Below, one piece after another: positions 34,241-44,200 of a stretch of 52,402 nucleotides of DNA. How positions within the stretch are numbered: the stretch's first letter is position 1; every line of letters starts with the position of its first letter. Position numbers and translations under genes: made by a program. The notes beneath the pieces are model-generated. The model had not been told where the DNA came from, made no database searches, and saw nothing but the letters and a program-made list of their open reading frames with translations. The stretch lies in NCBI GenBank assembly GCA_002340325.1, contig DDLV01000100.1:1-52402 (forward strand), in the 5' to 3' direction. Source of the DNA: Glaciecola sp. UBA2563. Lineage in GTDB: Bacteria; Pseudomonadota; Gammaproteobacteria; Enterobacterales; Alteromonadaceae.

Positions 34241-34592
34241 GTCATTCCAACGCAAGTTGGAATCTCGCAAAACCTGCGGCTAATTCAAATATTCCGTTAT
34301 CCCAACGAGATTGCGATTTTCATCGCAATGACGTCTTTTCATAGATGCGCGATTCTGCCTTCGTCATTCCAACACAAGTTGGAATCTCGAAAAGCCTGCG
34401 GCTAGTTCAAATATTCAGTTATCCTAACGTCATTGCAATTGCCATCGCAATGTCGACTTTTCATAGATGCGCGATTCTGCCTTCGTCATTCCAATACAAG
34501 TTGGAATCTCGAAAAGCCTGCGACTAGTTCAAATATTCCGTTATCCCAACGAGATTGCACTTGCCATTGCAATGACGTCTTTTTATAGGGCG
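34241..34592. repeat. Three tandem 122-bp repeats between convergent operons
   Basis: Units begin at 34241, 34363 and 34485 with GTCATTCCAA and an exact 122-base step; the last is slightly short. Each opens with the inverted repeat ATTCCAACGCAAGTTGGAAT (or a variant), then CTCG, an AAGCCTGCGGCTA-like part, and a second imperfect hairpin around ATTGCGATTTTCATCGCAAT. Stem changes are partly compensated. The opening resembles the widespread GTCATTCC...GGAATC palindromic repeats of proteobacteria. It fills the gap between the DUF1329 and MMPL gene ends. Short open frames across it are by-products. Confidence 0.85.
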
Positions 34593-34620
34593 TCTTTTAT
34601 TGCGCCATAGCAACGACAGA

Positions 34621-36984
34621 TCACGCTGTGATTTTTGTTTCTTCGAGCGTTTGGTCTTGTTTTGGTGTTTTGGGTCCAATTCTCAACAACCATGCAATTG
34701 CCGGGATCAGTGTCAATGCGCCCAACATATTAAAAAGGAACATAAACGTTAGCAGTAATCCCATATCTGCCTGAAACTTAATTGGAGAGAAAACCCAGGT
34801 TGCTACGCCTATTGCCAAGGTCACACCGGTAAAAGCGACGGCCTTACCTGTGGCATTAAGCGCATACAAGTAGGTTTCGTATAGTGGTTTACCCTGCCCC
34901 AGTGCTTCCTTTACCTTGCTGAATATGTAAATCCCATAATCAACACCAATACCGACACCTAGCGCAATCACGGGCAAAGTAGCAACTTTAACGCCGATGC
35001 CAAGGATCCCCATGAGACCCTGACTCAGAATCGATGTTAAAATAAGCGGTGTAATGATACTGATGACTATGCGACCCGATTGGAATGAAATCAGACAAAG
35101 AACTATCACGACAGAATACACCCATATCAACATTTCAAACTGAGCATCTTCGATAACCATGTTGGTCGCCGCTTCAATACCGGAATTTCCTGCCGCCATC
35201 AGCAAATCGACACCTTGTGTATCGTTTTCGGCTTTAAAAGCATTTACGGCCTCGACAACTGATTCCAGTGTTTCCGCTTTATGGTCGTTTAAAAATATTA
35301 ATATCGGTGCCATCGTACAGTCTTGGTTAAACAACCCGGGAGGCACTTTTGCCAAGGAAGCATTGGTAATAAATTGATTTCGGTTGAGGCTGTACCATTT
35401 GATTGAACCTTCGTTCATCCCAAAGAGGCCAAACTTAGATACATCTGTCAAAGACAACACATCCTGCACGCCAGGCGTATTCTTCATATGCCACTGAAAC
35501 TGGTCAATCGATGCTAAAGTAGGGTATAGCATGCAGGATTGCTCCGCCGTTGTCGCCATTACAACAAAGACGTCAGTACTGGTACTATAATTATCAACAA
35601 GATAAGCATTATCTAGATTATATCGCGAGTCAGGGCGTAGCTCGGGCGCGCCTTTATCCAAATCACCTATTTTCATAAACTGTGAAAAATACAAACCCAA
35701 AGCGCAAAGGACAACTGCTGTGAATAATGCTATTTTCGCAGCGGGTGGTTGAGCAAACGAAGCAAATACACGCTCGACCGTGCTTATAGTTTCGATAGAC
35801 GCTCTTCCTCGTTCTAAACTCCCAGGAGATACACCGATATAGCTCATCGCTATGGGTAGGGCGACTAAATTGGTGATAATAATTACTGCAACACCAATAC
35901 TCGCCGCTATGGCTAACTCTCGGATCACGCCAATGTCAATCACCATCAAAGTGGTAAACCCTATTGCATCGGAGACCAAAGCAGTTATTCCTGCTATATA
36001 CAGCGAACGAAATGCAAGCCTCGCTGCCTCTAATTTGTTTGCGCCTTCTACAGTTTCATTAATTATTGCATTTACAATCTGCACCCCATGACTAACGCCT
36101 ATTGCAAAGACCAGAAAGGGTACAAGCATGGAGTACGGATTAATACCGTAACCCAATAAATGCAAGATCCCCAATTGGCAAAAAACAGCAGAGATAGAAA
36201 ACGTTAACACTGCCAGCGTGCTGCGTAAGCAGCGGGAATACCACAGCAGAAACACAAACGTTATTACAATGGCGATAAAGAAAAAGCCTATCACCTGCAA
36301 TGCACCATCTATGAGGTCACCCACCACTTTTGCAAAACCGACAATACGAATGTCTATCGCTTCGCTGTTATGTTTATCTCGGATTTCTTCTAAAAGAGCA
36401 GAGAGTTCCTGATAGTTGATTGGTTGACCCGTTTGAGGATTAATGTCCTGAAGCGGCGCAAGAATTACCGCTGACTGATAGTTATTGCCAATTAATCTGC
36501 CAACCTCACCCGATTTAAATACATTCGCCTTGAGGATTTCTATGTATTTGTCTGAACCGTCATAGCCATCGGGTACAACAGTACCACCCACATAACCTTC
36601 TTCGGTAACTTCTGCCCAACGAACATTTGGCGTCCAAATCGATTTCAACTCACTTCGATTAATACCAGGAATAAAAAACACATCGTCAGTGACCTGTTTA
36701 AGAATTTCCTGATACTCTGCATTAAAAATGTCGCCGTTTTTACTCTCAACTACAATTCGAACGACATTGCCTAAAGCAGCTAGCTCCGTTCTATATTCAA
36801 GATAATTGTTTACAAATTCATGATCGCCAGGAATCATTTTGGTGAAGCTTGCTTCTGGCTGAACCTTCGTTGCTTGAAAGGCTAAAAAAGCAATAACGAC
36901 AACGATGATAGTCATGACGGTCTTTCTATAACCAAATACTATATTTTCAAAAAGTCTCTCTAATTTATGAGAGTAGTCTGCCAT
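34621..36984 (-). CDS. MMPL/RND family inner-membrane transporter
   Basis: This 787-residue RND-superfamily protein has two repeats, each with one leading TM, a periplasmic domain and five grouped TMs. TM1 is near 19-40, and LQVIGFFFIAIVITFVFLLW opens the first group. The second half has VIALGVGIGVDYGIYIFSKV, with the TM4-type Asp. The equivalent in the first half reads FAIGVSHGVQIV, lacking Asp. It resembles HpnN/MMPL lipid transporters in length and does not resemble trimeric drug pumps. It follows the YCF48-like gene by 133 bases in the same direction. The substrate is unknown. Context suggests a lipid or other hydrophobic compound. Confidence 0.88.
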   Translation of the reverse strand: MADYSHKLERLFENIVFGYRKTVMTIIVVVIAFLAFQATKVQPEASFTKMIPGDHEFVNNYLEYRTELAALGNVVRIVVESKNGDIFNAEYQEILKQVTDDVFFIPGINRSELKSIWTPNVRWAEVTEEGYVGGTVVPDGYDGSDKYIEILKANVFKSGEVGRLIGNNYQSAVILAPLQDINPQTGQPINYQELSALLEEIRDKHNSEAIDIRIVGFAKVVGDLIDGALQVIGFFFIAIVITFVFLLWYSRCLRSTLAVLTFSISAVFCQLGILHLLGYGINPYSMLVPFLVFAIGVSHGVQIVNAIINETVEGANKLEAARLAFRSLYIAGITALVSDAIGFTTLMVIDIGVIRELAIAASIGVAVIIITNLVALPIAMSYIGVSPGSLERGRASIETISTVERVFASFAQPPAAKIALFTAVVLCALGLYFSQFMKIGDLDKGAPELRPDSRYNLDNAYLVDNYSTSTDVFVVMATTAEQSCMLYPTLASIDQFQWHMKNTPGVQDVLSLTDVSKFGLFGMNEGSIKWYSLNRNQFITNASLAKVPPGLFNQDCTMAPILIFLNDHKAETLESVVEAVNAFKAENDTQGVDLLMAAGNSGIEAATNMVIEDAQFEMLIWVYSVVIVLCLISFQSGRIVISIITPLILTSILSQGLMGILGIGVKVATLPVIALGVGIGVDYGIYIFSKVKEALGQGKPLYETYLYALNATGKAVAFTGVTLAIGVATWVFSPIKFQADMGLLLTFMFLFNMLGALTLIPAIAWLLRIGPKTPKQDQTLEETKITA

Positions 36985-37117
36985 GATCCCATCATCCTGT
37001 TTTTATATCATTAAAACAGTGGTTCGCTTTAAGGGCGAAAAACTGATTGTATTATTAGCCACCGTTTAGCGAGTGTTTCTTCATATAGTTCTGCTATTTT
37101 GGCGCATGCAAAAGCGG

Positions 37118-38230
37118 TTAAAGCGCCCACGTGACAATGCCATATTGGCCCACAAGAATGAGCTCACCATCACTGACAAGCGGTTTTGAAAAAGCGGCAC
37201 CCGATGGATGTACTCGCATATTGAGTTCGTTCATGTTGGTCACGTCGAAGTCGACAACTAACCCACCGTGACCCACTACATATGCTCTGCCATCCTGTGT
37301 AATTGTTCCGCCTTGAAAACTACCGCTGGTTTCAACGCGCGTGAGTGACCAGGTTTTCCCCGCATCATTTGACACCATCAAATTCCCTTGCAAACCATAG
37401 GCAATAAGGTTTTCAGAGTTGTCCTGTGCATTAATACCAAACATGCTGCCCTGATAAGGCATATTCATGAGAGACCAAGATTGTCCTTTATCAACCGATA
37501 CAAACGCCGTGCTATTTTCACCCACAATATAAAGCACATCATCGGTGGTAGAAATTATCGAGTTGAGGTGAAATTTATCTGGATTATCTAACCGATAATC
37601 GTGTAAAACCCAGTTGTTCCCTTTGTCATTGCTGTAAAGCAATGTGCCATAAGGACCGGCAACAAAAATTTGATCATCTGAAGTAACGGCAATCGACAAT
37701 AACGGTTTATTTGGACCTTCTTCTTGTTCTAACAGCGTGTCTTCAAGGCTGAACGTATACTCTTCTAAAATAAACTCCAGCTCTTCAATTACATCATCAT
37801 CATCTGTTGATTCAATCTCATTTTGCAGTTCTTCGATTTGCCGCTCGAACAAAGCGACTTTCAGGTCAAGAAGCTGGTACCCATCAAACACTTTTTTCCA
37901 TTGTTCACTATCGGGCTCTGCGACAATAATTGCAGAATCATGGCCTACAGCGACTTTCGTTCCATCTGACAATACGTTCACAGCGGTGAGTAATACACTA
38001 ACAGGCACGTTTTCCTGTTGCCAATCTCCAGGTTTTTGCCATGAAATTACGTGACCTCTCTCGCCTACGGCAAGTACCTGATCATTGTGTGCAACAACAT
38101 CAATTAACACACTGCTTTCAACCAGGGCGCTTTTGATTGCTGGTCGATTTAGCACATCAATGCTTGCAATTGCGCAAATCGAAAGCACTATCAGTGAGAA
38201 AAACAAGAATAGCTTAATTTTTAGAATCAT
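37118..38230 (-). CDS. YCF48/BNR-repeat beta-propeller protein, exported
   Basis: This 370-residue protein has an N-terminal signal or anchor (residues 4-25). The rest is a propeller of BNR/Asp-box repeats: SNDKGNNWVLH (about 200), SVDKGQSWSLM and SNDAGKTWSLT, plus GERGHVISW and VGQYGIVTWAL closing strands. Between early blades and the first Asp box sits an acidic helical stretch (about 120-172) rich in Glu and Asp. The fold is known from Ycf48/HCF136, a photosystem assembly factor; here it pairs with an MMPL transporter, as in other proteobacterial DUF1302/DUF1329 loci I recall. An assembly or partner role for the transporter is inference. Confidence 0.82.
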   Translation of the reverse strand: MILKIKLFLFFSLIVLSICAIASIDVLNRPAIKSALVESSVLIDVVAHNDQVLAVGERGHVISWQKPGDWQQENVPVSVLLTAVNVLSDGTKVAVGHDSAIIVAEPDSEQWKKVFDGYQLLDLKVALFERQIEELQNEIESTDDDDVIEELEFILEEYTFSLEDTLLEQEEGPNKPLLSIAVTSDDQIFVAGPYGTLLYSNDKGNNWVLHDYRLDNPDKFHLNSIISTTDDVLYIVGENSTAFVSVDKGQSWSLMNMPYQGSMFGINAQDNSENLIAYGLQGNLMVSNDAGKTWSLTRVETSGSFQGGTITQDGRAYVVGHGGLVVDFDVTNMNELNMRVHPSGAAFSKPLVSDGELILVGQYGIVTWAL

Positions 38231-38390
38231 CGTGTTCTAAATTGAAAAATGAATGTTATATATTTGTAAAATCTAGCACTAAAGGAGTGAATTGTGAATG
38301 AGATATCCGTAATATTTATTTGGATAAATCTCAAACAACACGTTATTGGCCGTTCATGTCAGGAGGTTTTGAGAGACGTAGGGGCTAACG

Positions 38391-39671
38391 TTAATTAACA
38401 CTAAACTTTCGATAGAGCTGCCTTATGCGAGTTTTTAAACCTGACTTTTCCAGACATACATGTAAAAACCGTTCGATTTTTTCGTTTGCCTTGAATATTG
38501 CGATTCTTAATGCGTTTTTTTTGCTATGCCGAATAACCCATACGTCAGCACTTTTGGTGGCTACATTGGAAAAACGTTCTTTAAAAGGTGCATCACCTTT
38601 GCCAAAGTCATACCATTTTAGCTCGTCATCAGAAACAAGATCTTCAATTTCCAAATACAGCAATAAATAACCCGGCGATATATTACTGTAATTCTGATCG
38701 TAGCCTGCCTCGGCTCCATAGACATAGCCTCGTAGCTGATAAGCAATTTCAAACGCGATAGGAATATCGTTGCTGAACATAAGGTAGCAACGCAAATAGC
38801 CTAGATTCGCCACTGTTTTCAATAGTGTTCTTTCAGCATCATCATTCTTTACGCGAAGTCCAAACACCTTTGATTGCCAAGAATTAGCAGATATCTGATT
38901 TGCATAAATTAAAAAATCATCGACCTCTGATGCTTTTGTACATTTTTGAATTCTGACGCCTTTAGATCTTTTGTGTTTGCGTCTGAATTCCCTATGCGCA
39001 GAACTAGACAGTGACGACGAATATTCATTGGCGTCCTTAGGTAATTTGATTCGATGTTTTTTCTGTGTATGCTCAGGCAAGAAAAAGAACAAGTCACGCG
39101 GTAAGTTATACTTGCACGCTTCCCATAAAGAGTGATTTTCTTCCAAATCCTCAATCAACATAAAATCGGCTGTGTATCGTTGAAGAATGTTAGTAAACTC
39201 ACCTAAAATATAACTATCCAATGGATCGTTCTCAACAGATTCGCCAAGGAATCTGTTCCCCGCCAATCTATAACCGTTAAAAATCGAAACGGGAATAAAA
39301 TCAAAAAAACACTTTTGTGGCACTTCGATAGGCGCCAAAATGGCGAGTTTGCGTCTACCATCCGACGCCTCTGCAACCACCATCAGTAACGGCTTGTTTT
39401 TAAATCCTTCAGACTGTGCGATAACGAAATCTGGGTGCTGAAAAATATTGGCGTCTGAGTCTGATTCAAATGCTGACATCCAGATATCACGCCACTCTTT
39501 GTTTGATTTCTCTCTATCCATTTGGGCGGCGGCATCCGATACATCAACCGGATAATCATCGATACTAAAGAGTTTTACCTCAACCAATTCTTCGGATATT
39601 AATACCGCAGGAGATAAATCGAGTTTTTCACTGCTAGACGAGCTTCGACTATCAGGGTACCTCGAAATCAT
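38391..39671 (-). CDS. GNAT_6/FemAB-like acyltransferase domain protein
   Basis: This is a 426-residue soluble protein. The C-terminal half has the double-GNAT look of BioF2-like/CelD and FemAB relatives: SAHREFRRKHKRSK, a QISANSWQSKVFGL segment, YLRCYLMFSNDIPIAFEI, AEAGYDQNYSNISPGYLLLYL and KWYDFGKGDAPFKERF. These proteins transfer acyl or aminoacyl groups and often sit in envelope polysaccharide or lipopeptide loci. The N-terminal 60 residues are Ser-rich and unrecognised. It is divergent from the JmjC/cupin-like gene across 624 bases. A second protein of the same type lies at 49584-50765. Confidence 0.75.
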   Translation of the reverse strand: MISRYPDSRSSSSSEKLDLSPAVLISEELVEVKLFSIDDYPVDVSDAAAQMDREKSNKEWRDIWMSAFESDSDANIFQHPDFVIAQSEGFKNKPLLMVVAEASDGRRKLAILAPIEVPQKCFFDFIPVSIFNGYRLAGNRFLGESVENDPLDSYILGEFTNILQRYTADFMLIEDLEENHSLWEACKYNLPRDLFFFLPEHTQKKHRIKLPKDANEYSSSLSSSAHREFRRKHKRSKGVRIQKCTKASEVDDFLIYANQISANSWQSKVFGLRVKNDDAERTLLKTVANLGYLRCYLMFSNDIPIAFEIAYQLRGYVYGAEAGYDQNYSNISPGYLLLYLEIEDLVSDDELKWYDFGKGDAPFKERFSNVATKSADVWVIRHSKKNALRIAIFKANEKIERFLHVCLEKSGLKTRIRQLYRKFSVN

Positions 39672-40295
39672 TACAATGCTCCCGCCCAGCGGTTCTTGAT
39701 GTTTTCGCCGTTACAACGATCTTGTTTCTTCTTCATCATCATTTAGCATCTGCTATCATCAACAAGTCTTAATGACCTTTTGCGTATTAGCGTATTCCCT
39801 AAAGCGGTTGTATTCAAAACATTTAAGCCATTGCGCGTCAACGCAGCTGTCTATTGAGAATTGAATTATCTTATCAATTTAGTGTAATGAAAAACGAATA
39901 TGGCGGTATTCCGTTTCGAAAACTGAATATTTTCTGTTTTAGCACTCAAAACTAAGGTGTTTTAATCTTTATAAGATGTCGGCGAGTCAGTTACATACTT
40001 TAAATCTTATCTCACATCACTGTTTGCTTCGACGACAATGATTTTTGACACTTAAATTGATTGCAAAACGTTTCGGATTTCGAAGACTACTAGCAAGTTC
40101 TTGTATACGGATTTAATCTCTCTTATAATTTTTGACTTGAAATTTGACTATATATGCACTAACTGCATGAAATTCAACGTATGTTGCAAAGTAATGGCCT
40201 ACAAACTTTCGTATTTGAACTAACCGTTTGTTATAAAATGATTTGTATTGCCGATACTTAGTATTGGTAAAGTAGTATCTCATAAGGGTTAGTAA
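39672..40295. other. 624-base intergenic region between divergent genes
   Basis: It is AT-rich, with no supported gene, tRNA or strong hairpin. Possible -10 elements (such as TATAAT near 40124) occur without convincing partners. I see nothing else in it. Confidence 0.4.
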
Positions 40296-41222
40296 GTGTC
40301 CTCCATAATCACAGAATGGTCTCAGCAAAATAAAGACGACTATGGCAAGCGCCCGTTAACAGCGCTGCACAGCCTGCATCAAGGCGACAAATATAGCGAT
40401 GAGAATTTAGCCAAACTGCTCGAGGAATATCCGAGAAATAAGCTTGGCGTATACACAATGGGGCAAGATCACGAAAATTGGAAAACATTTGTGCCCGGCG
40501 ATGCCGGTGATTTGTCTGGCGAAGAGATTATTGAAGCAGTAAAGAAAGGTAGAATTTGGCTCAACCTTAGAGCGGTTAATGATGATATTGACGATTACAC
40601 TCAATTGTGCGAGCAAATGTTTCAGGAAGTCGACTCATACACAGGTTGCTCAACTTACAAACAAGATTTGGGTGTATTGATTTCATCACCTAACGCTCAG
40701 GTTTTTTATCACTTAGATATACCGCTCGTGCTATTATGGCAGCTAAGAGGGACAAAGAAAGTCTGGATTTATCCAAATTCTTCTGATTTCGCGCCCGATG
40801 AGAACATCGAAGGTATTGTGCTTAAAGAAACAGAAGAAGAGTTCGAATACAATCCAGATTTTGATAGGCATGCACTTGAGATAGAACTTGAGCCTGGTAT
40901 GTTTGCAAGCTGGCCTCAATTTGCGCCGCATCGTATTGAAAATCACGACATGTTGAATGTGTCATTGTCTGTAGAATACGTAACTATGCAAGCCATCTTG
41001 CAGGCAAATATGATGTACACAAATGGCGTTTTACGTCGTCGGTTTGGTTCGACTCCGCTACGAGAAAATAGCTCATTAGTAAGTCTTTGGGTTAAAGCTG
41101 CATTCGCCCGAGCGCTCAAGTTAACTCGAAGCGGTCAACAATACCAAAACAAATTCCGTTCGCATTTTAAAATTGATTTATCTGAAAAAGACTGTGTACG
41201 CTTTTACGACAAGCCTCAATAG
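40296..41222 (+). CDS. JmjC/cupin-like putative Fe(II)/2-oxoglutarate oxygenase
   Basis: This is a 308-residue soluble protein with a GTG start at 40296, preceded by AAGGG. The core QVFYHLDIPLVLLWQLRGTKKVWIYP holds an HxD pair (HLD) and a Lys/Arg after it, and FASWPQFAPHRIENH holds a second His, spaced as in JmjC/cupin_8 oxygenases. That would give a 2-His-1-Asp iron site. The target could be a protein or a small molecule. It is divergent from a GNAT_6-type gene, and I recall similar cupin-like and GNAT pairings in marine gammaproteobacteria. It is convergent with the RND pump, 55 bases apart. Confidence 0.68.
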   Translation: MSSIITEWSQQNKDDYGKRPLTALHSLHQGDKYSDENLAKLLEEYPRNKLGVYTMGQDHENWKTFVPGDAGDLSGEEIIEAVKKGRIWLNLRAVNDDIDDYTQLCEQMFQEVDSYTGCSTYKQDLGVLISSPNAQVFYHLDIPLVLLWQLRGTKKVWIYPNSSDFAPDENIEGIVLKETEEEFEYNPDFDRHALEIELEPGMFASWPQFAPHRIENHDMLNVSLSVEYVTMQAILQANMMYTNGVLRRRFGSTPLRENSSLVSLWVKAAFARALKLTRSGQQYQNKFRSHFKIDLSEKDCVRFYDKPQ

Positions 41223-41277
41223 CCCATGTAATTTATACTATTGAGTTATTGTGATGCGGCACTTTCAGTAAGCTTGC

Positions 41278-44200
41278 TTACTTGGATACCTCTAGAGTTG
41301 CTTTACCAAACCTTGCTCCAATCAAACTCAATAAGTTCCGAAACAGGTTTTTAATATCCTCTAAAATCATATACAAACACGGCATCAGCAGTAGCGTTAC
41401 AAATGTGGCGTAGATAACGGCAAAACCGAGTGCAACAGCCATTGGTATCACAATGACAGCCTGCATACTTGTTTCGAACATAATGGGTAAAACACCCATA
41501 AACGTTGTAATTGAGGTGAGCGTTATTGCTCTGAAGCGCGCGCACCCTGCTTCTAGCACAGCATCTTTGACCGTATATCCTTCCTTGCGCCTCGAGTTGA
41601 CGTAATCGGTCATAACCAATGAGTCATTGATCACAACCCCTGCCGCTGCAATCAAGCCAAAGTTCGACATCATGCTTAAGTCAATATTAAACAATAAGTG
41701 CCCTATAACAGCGCCTGTAAAACTGAATGGAATCACCGACATTATTAGCAATGGTTGGGAATAGCTCTTTAATGGAATTGCAAGCAGAATGTAAATTATG
41801 ATCATGGCAATCGCGAAAAACCTAATTTGCTCAGCGCTTTGTGCTTGTTGCTCTTCAATCGCGCCGCCAAGTTCTGTTTTGACGCTTGGGAACTGGTTTT
41901 TCATTTCTGTAAGCAGGTTTTCACGGATGTTTTTTATCAGTTCACCCGGTTCAACAAGCTCTTCATCAATCGATCCCCAAACATAAACGCTGCGATACCC
42001 GCCTTCTCGTCGAATGTAACTGATCCCCGGTGTTTCATTTAGTTCAACAACATCGCCCAGCATAACTTCTTGCCCAGTAGGTGTCGAAATCACGGTATAT
42101 TTTAAGTCTGCAAAACGTTCTCGCGTCAGCTGTGGATAGCGCACCATGACTCTTACTTCTTCGCCATTTCTAAGCACGCGTTGCGCCTCTCCACCGTAGA
42201 AACTGGAACCAACCTGATTGGCAATCGTGCGTAAATTTAGCCCTAGATCATAGGCGACGGGTTTTAGAACCATCTGCACTTCTTTGCTTTCTGGGTCAAT
42301 GGTAGAGCTGACATCAAAAACACCCTTCTCAGTTTGCAGAAGCTCAATAAAGTAACGCCCAGCCGCATTTAGTGTATTTAGGTCAGCACCGTAAATCATA
42401 TAACCGAACTCACCTGAGTCTCCACTTCCAAACAGGCTGTCTCTAACGGTAATTGACTTCATGCCAGGTATTTCAGGTAATCGCTCTCGCCACATACGCG
42501 ATAAATCGAACACACCAATTGGCCGCAACTCTTCATCCACTAATGGCACAAGCACTTCTCCGCGCGTACGATTATTGTTAAACACCATTACATCGCGCAT
42601 CATCCCTGTGCCGTATTCGGCTTTAATTTCTTCTTCAATATCAAGCACTACTTTTTCTAGTATTTGCAATGCATCAATCGTATCTTTGTCCGCGACGGTC
42701 TCGCTCATCTCAATAACAATACTAGGAAAATCGTGAGGAACCGAAGGATTGGGTACGCTACGCACATAGTTGCCGTTAATAAGGCCAAATGCGACGAGTA
42801 TGAGTGATGTAAATGTTGCTAAAGTCAGATATCGATACTGTGTACACTTAGTGACAAACTTTCTATATGGTCCATTCACAAATGCAAAAAATCTAGTATT
42901 AAATCTAACGCGCCAGCTGTCTTTTGGCATTGGTTTGAAAGTGGAATGAGCGATATGAGCAGGCAGTATCCACTTTGACTCTATTAGTGAAAACGCAAGA
43001 CACAAAATCACTACGCCTGATACGTTAATAAACTGATCGGCTTCAGGGCCGCTACTGAACAAAATTGGCGCAAACACCGCCATGGTGGTAAGCACGCCAA
43101 ACGTAGCAGGTGTTGCAACTCTGCGGGCACCTATCACAACGTTGCGAATACTGTTACCGTTTTTATCAATTTCGGTATAGGCAGATTCGCCAATCACAAT
43201 AGCATCATCGACGACAATACCCAGCACCATAATAAATGCAAATAACGATAAGATATTAATCGTGATCCCAAATACAGGCATCATCATTAATGCCCCAAGG
43301 AAACAAACAGGCAGTCCTACCATTACCCAAAATGCGAGCTTAAAACGTAAAAACAACGCCAACATGATAAAGACAAGAATCGAACCTTGGGCAAGGTTAC
43401 CCAACATCATGTCGAGCCTGCCGTTGAGGTAATAGGTCATATCGACCAGTATCTTTAGCTCTAAATCACCCGGTAGCGTTTTGTTCTTTTCTTCTACATA
43501 TGATTGCACAGACGCGGCGGTAGGTATGATATCTTGCGTTTTAGTTGCTCTGACATCGATAAAAACGCCATTTTCACCGTTGTATTTAAAGTATCGCTCG
43601 CCTTCTGTAAAGCCATCTTTAATCGTCGCAACATCACGAAGCAATACTCGCGCTCCGTTGGCCCCTAGTTTTACGGGAATTGATGCAAACTCGTGTCCCT
43701 TATAAAACTGATTCTCAACACGCACAGCAATCGTCCCCGATTCTGAACGAATCTGACCTGCTGACATGTTCGCTGAATATTCTCTGATTGCCTGAGTGAT
43801 ATCAGCAATCGTCAGGTTGTATTTCTTCAGCATCTCCGGTTCAATTTCTACTGCGATTTCATCACCGGGAACGTTGGCATTTGCAATCTGCACGTTATCT
43901 AGCTGCAATAGCTCATCTTCAATTTGATTGGCTATAGGTTTAAGTTCAGTGAGTTCTCTATCGCCAACAAGCGTCAGGCTTATGACTTCCTGCATGAACT
44001 CAATCTGCGACACGGTTATCGGCTCCATGCCAGATGGGAACGTCGCAACACCGTCTATACGGGATTTCACTTTATCGAGAACATCAGGCAAGTGCGCATC
44101 CAAATCGACTTCCATCGTGACACTGCCACCGCCTCGCCATGAACGCCCAATGCTTTCTTTTATTTCGGGTAAATCTTTGACCGATTCTTCGATTTTGATG

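Noticed and set aside
34208..34527. Short frames in the 122-bp repeats
   Set aside because: They are overlapping frames created by the repeated unit, with no ribosome site and no domain.
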